A DNA stretch of 6,076 bases, from NCBI GenBank assembly GCA_017999235.1, contig JAGOBN010000268.1:1-6076 (forward strand), in the 5' to 3' direction. Position 1 is the stretch's first letter; every line of letters begins with the position of its first letter. Below the pieces are notes generated by a model. The model had not been told where the DNA came from, did no database searches, and saw nothing but the letters and a program-made list of their open reading frames with translations. The translations under genes and the position numbers were made by a program. Below, piece after piece: positions 5,963 through 6,076 of this stretch. This DNA is from Anaerolineales bacterium (GTDB taxonomy: Bacteria > Chloroflexota > Anaerolineae > Anaerolineales > UBA6663).

Positions 5963-6076
5963 TTACCCCTGGAAGCTCCCCTGCAGGTCTTCGACTAATT
6001 GAGCATACACATGACGCTCCCGGCCGTACGGATCGGCGGCCAGCGTCTGCTCCTCGGCCGTCAACTGGCTCAGGAA
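5963..6076 (-). CDS. C-terminal fragment of an unidentified protein; 5' end beyond window
   Basis: From the right edge an open frame runs 37 codons to TAA at 5965-5963. The visible residues include LTAEEQTLAADPYGRERHVY and then an acidic, helical tail ending in GSFQG. Composition and codon use look like real coding sequence and no other frame competes. The stop is two bases from the end of the convergent membrane protein gene, so the genes abut with no room for a terminator. I do not recognise the family. Confidence 0.6.
   Translation of the reverse strand, partial: FLSQLTAEEQTLAADPYGRERHVYAQLVEDLQGSFQG

Noticed and set aside
1..6076. CRISPR array, tRNA gene or insertion sequence
   Set aside because: I found no regularly spaced direct repeats, no tRNA-like TTC-arm with cloverleaf, and no transposase or terminal inverted repeats. 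The only integration-type gene is the tyrosine recombinase.

Overview
This is a GC-rich bacterial window holding six protein-coding stretches and one RNA gene. The long membrane protein on the left is of the '6-pyruvoyl-tetrahydropterin synthase related' (PF10131/YfhO-like) type and carries tandem extracellular beta-rich domains. That combination, with high GC and a type A RNase P RNA, is what I would expect from a Chloroflexota (Anaerolineae-like) genome. The organism call is an inference.

Left region (1-3026, minus strand): one open reading frame of 1008 codons with no stop before the left edge. It has a polytopic GT-C-like membrane half, then a long C-terminal part with three related beta-rich modules. 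It faces rnpB across 68 bases. That gap holds two back-to-back promoters: one gives an apparently leaderless mRNA for the membrane protein, the other is an extended -10 promoter for rnpB.

Middle (3095-3506, plus strand): a complete type A RNase P RNA with its conserved core, a P4 helix with the bulged U, and a P1 helix that closes the two ends. A perfect 13-bp hairpin with a TTCG loop follows it.

Right region (3532-5960): a small accessory-looking module of lower GC. On the minus strand a tyrosine recombinase is split into two overlapping frames. The first frame carries the core-binding domain. The second carries two consecutive catalytic-type domains: a degenerate copy without the key Arg and Tyr, then a nearly complete copy in which the usual His of HxxR is Gln. 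Divergently transcribed on the plus strand is a two-gene operon: an XRE-type HTH regulator overlapping by four bases a four-helix membrane protein that resembles two 2TM domains. The 82-base divergent gap holds a perfect 10-bp inverted repeat that is a good operator candidate. The C-terminal 37 codons of an unidentified minus-strand gene enter from the right edge.

Most worth following up are the duplicated-domain split recombinase next to rnpB, and its divergent partner pair (HTH regulator plus membrane protein) sharing one operator region. Together they may form a small integrative element or a regulated recombination locus, but the far boundary is outside the window and mobility is not shown.
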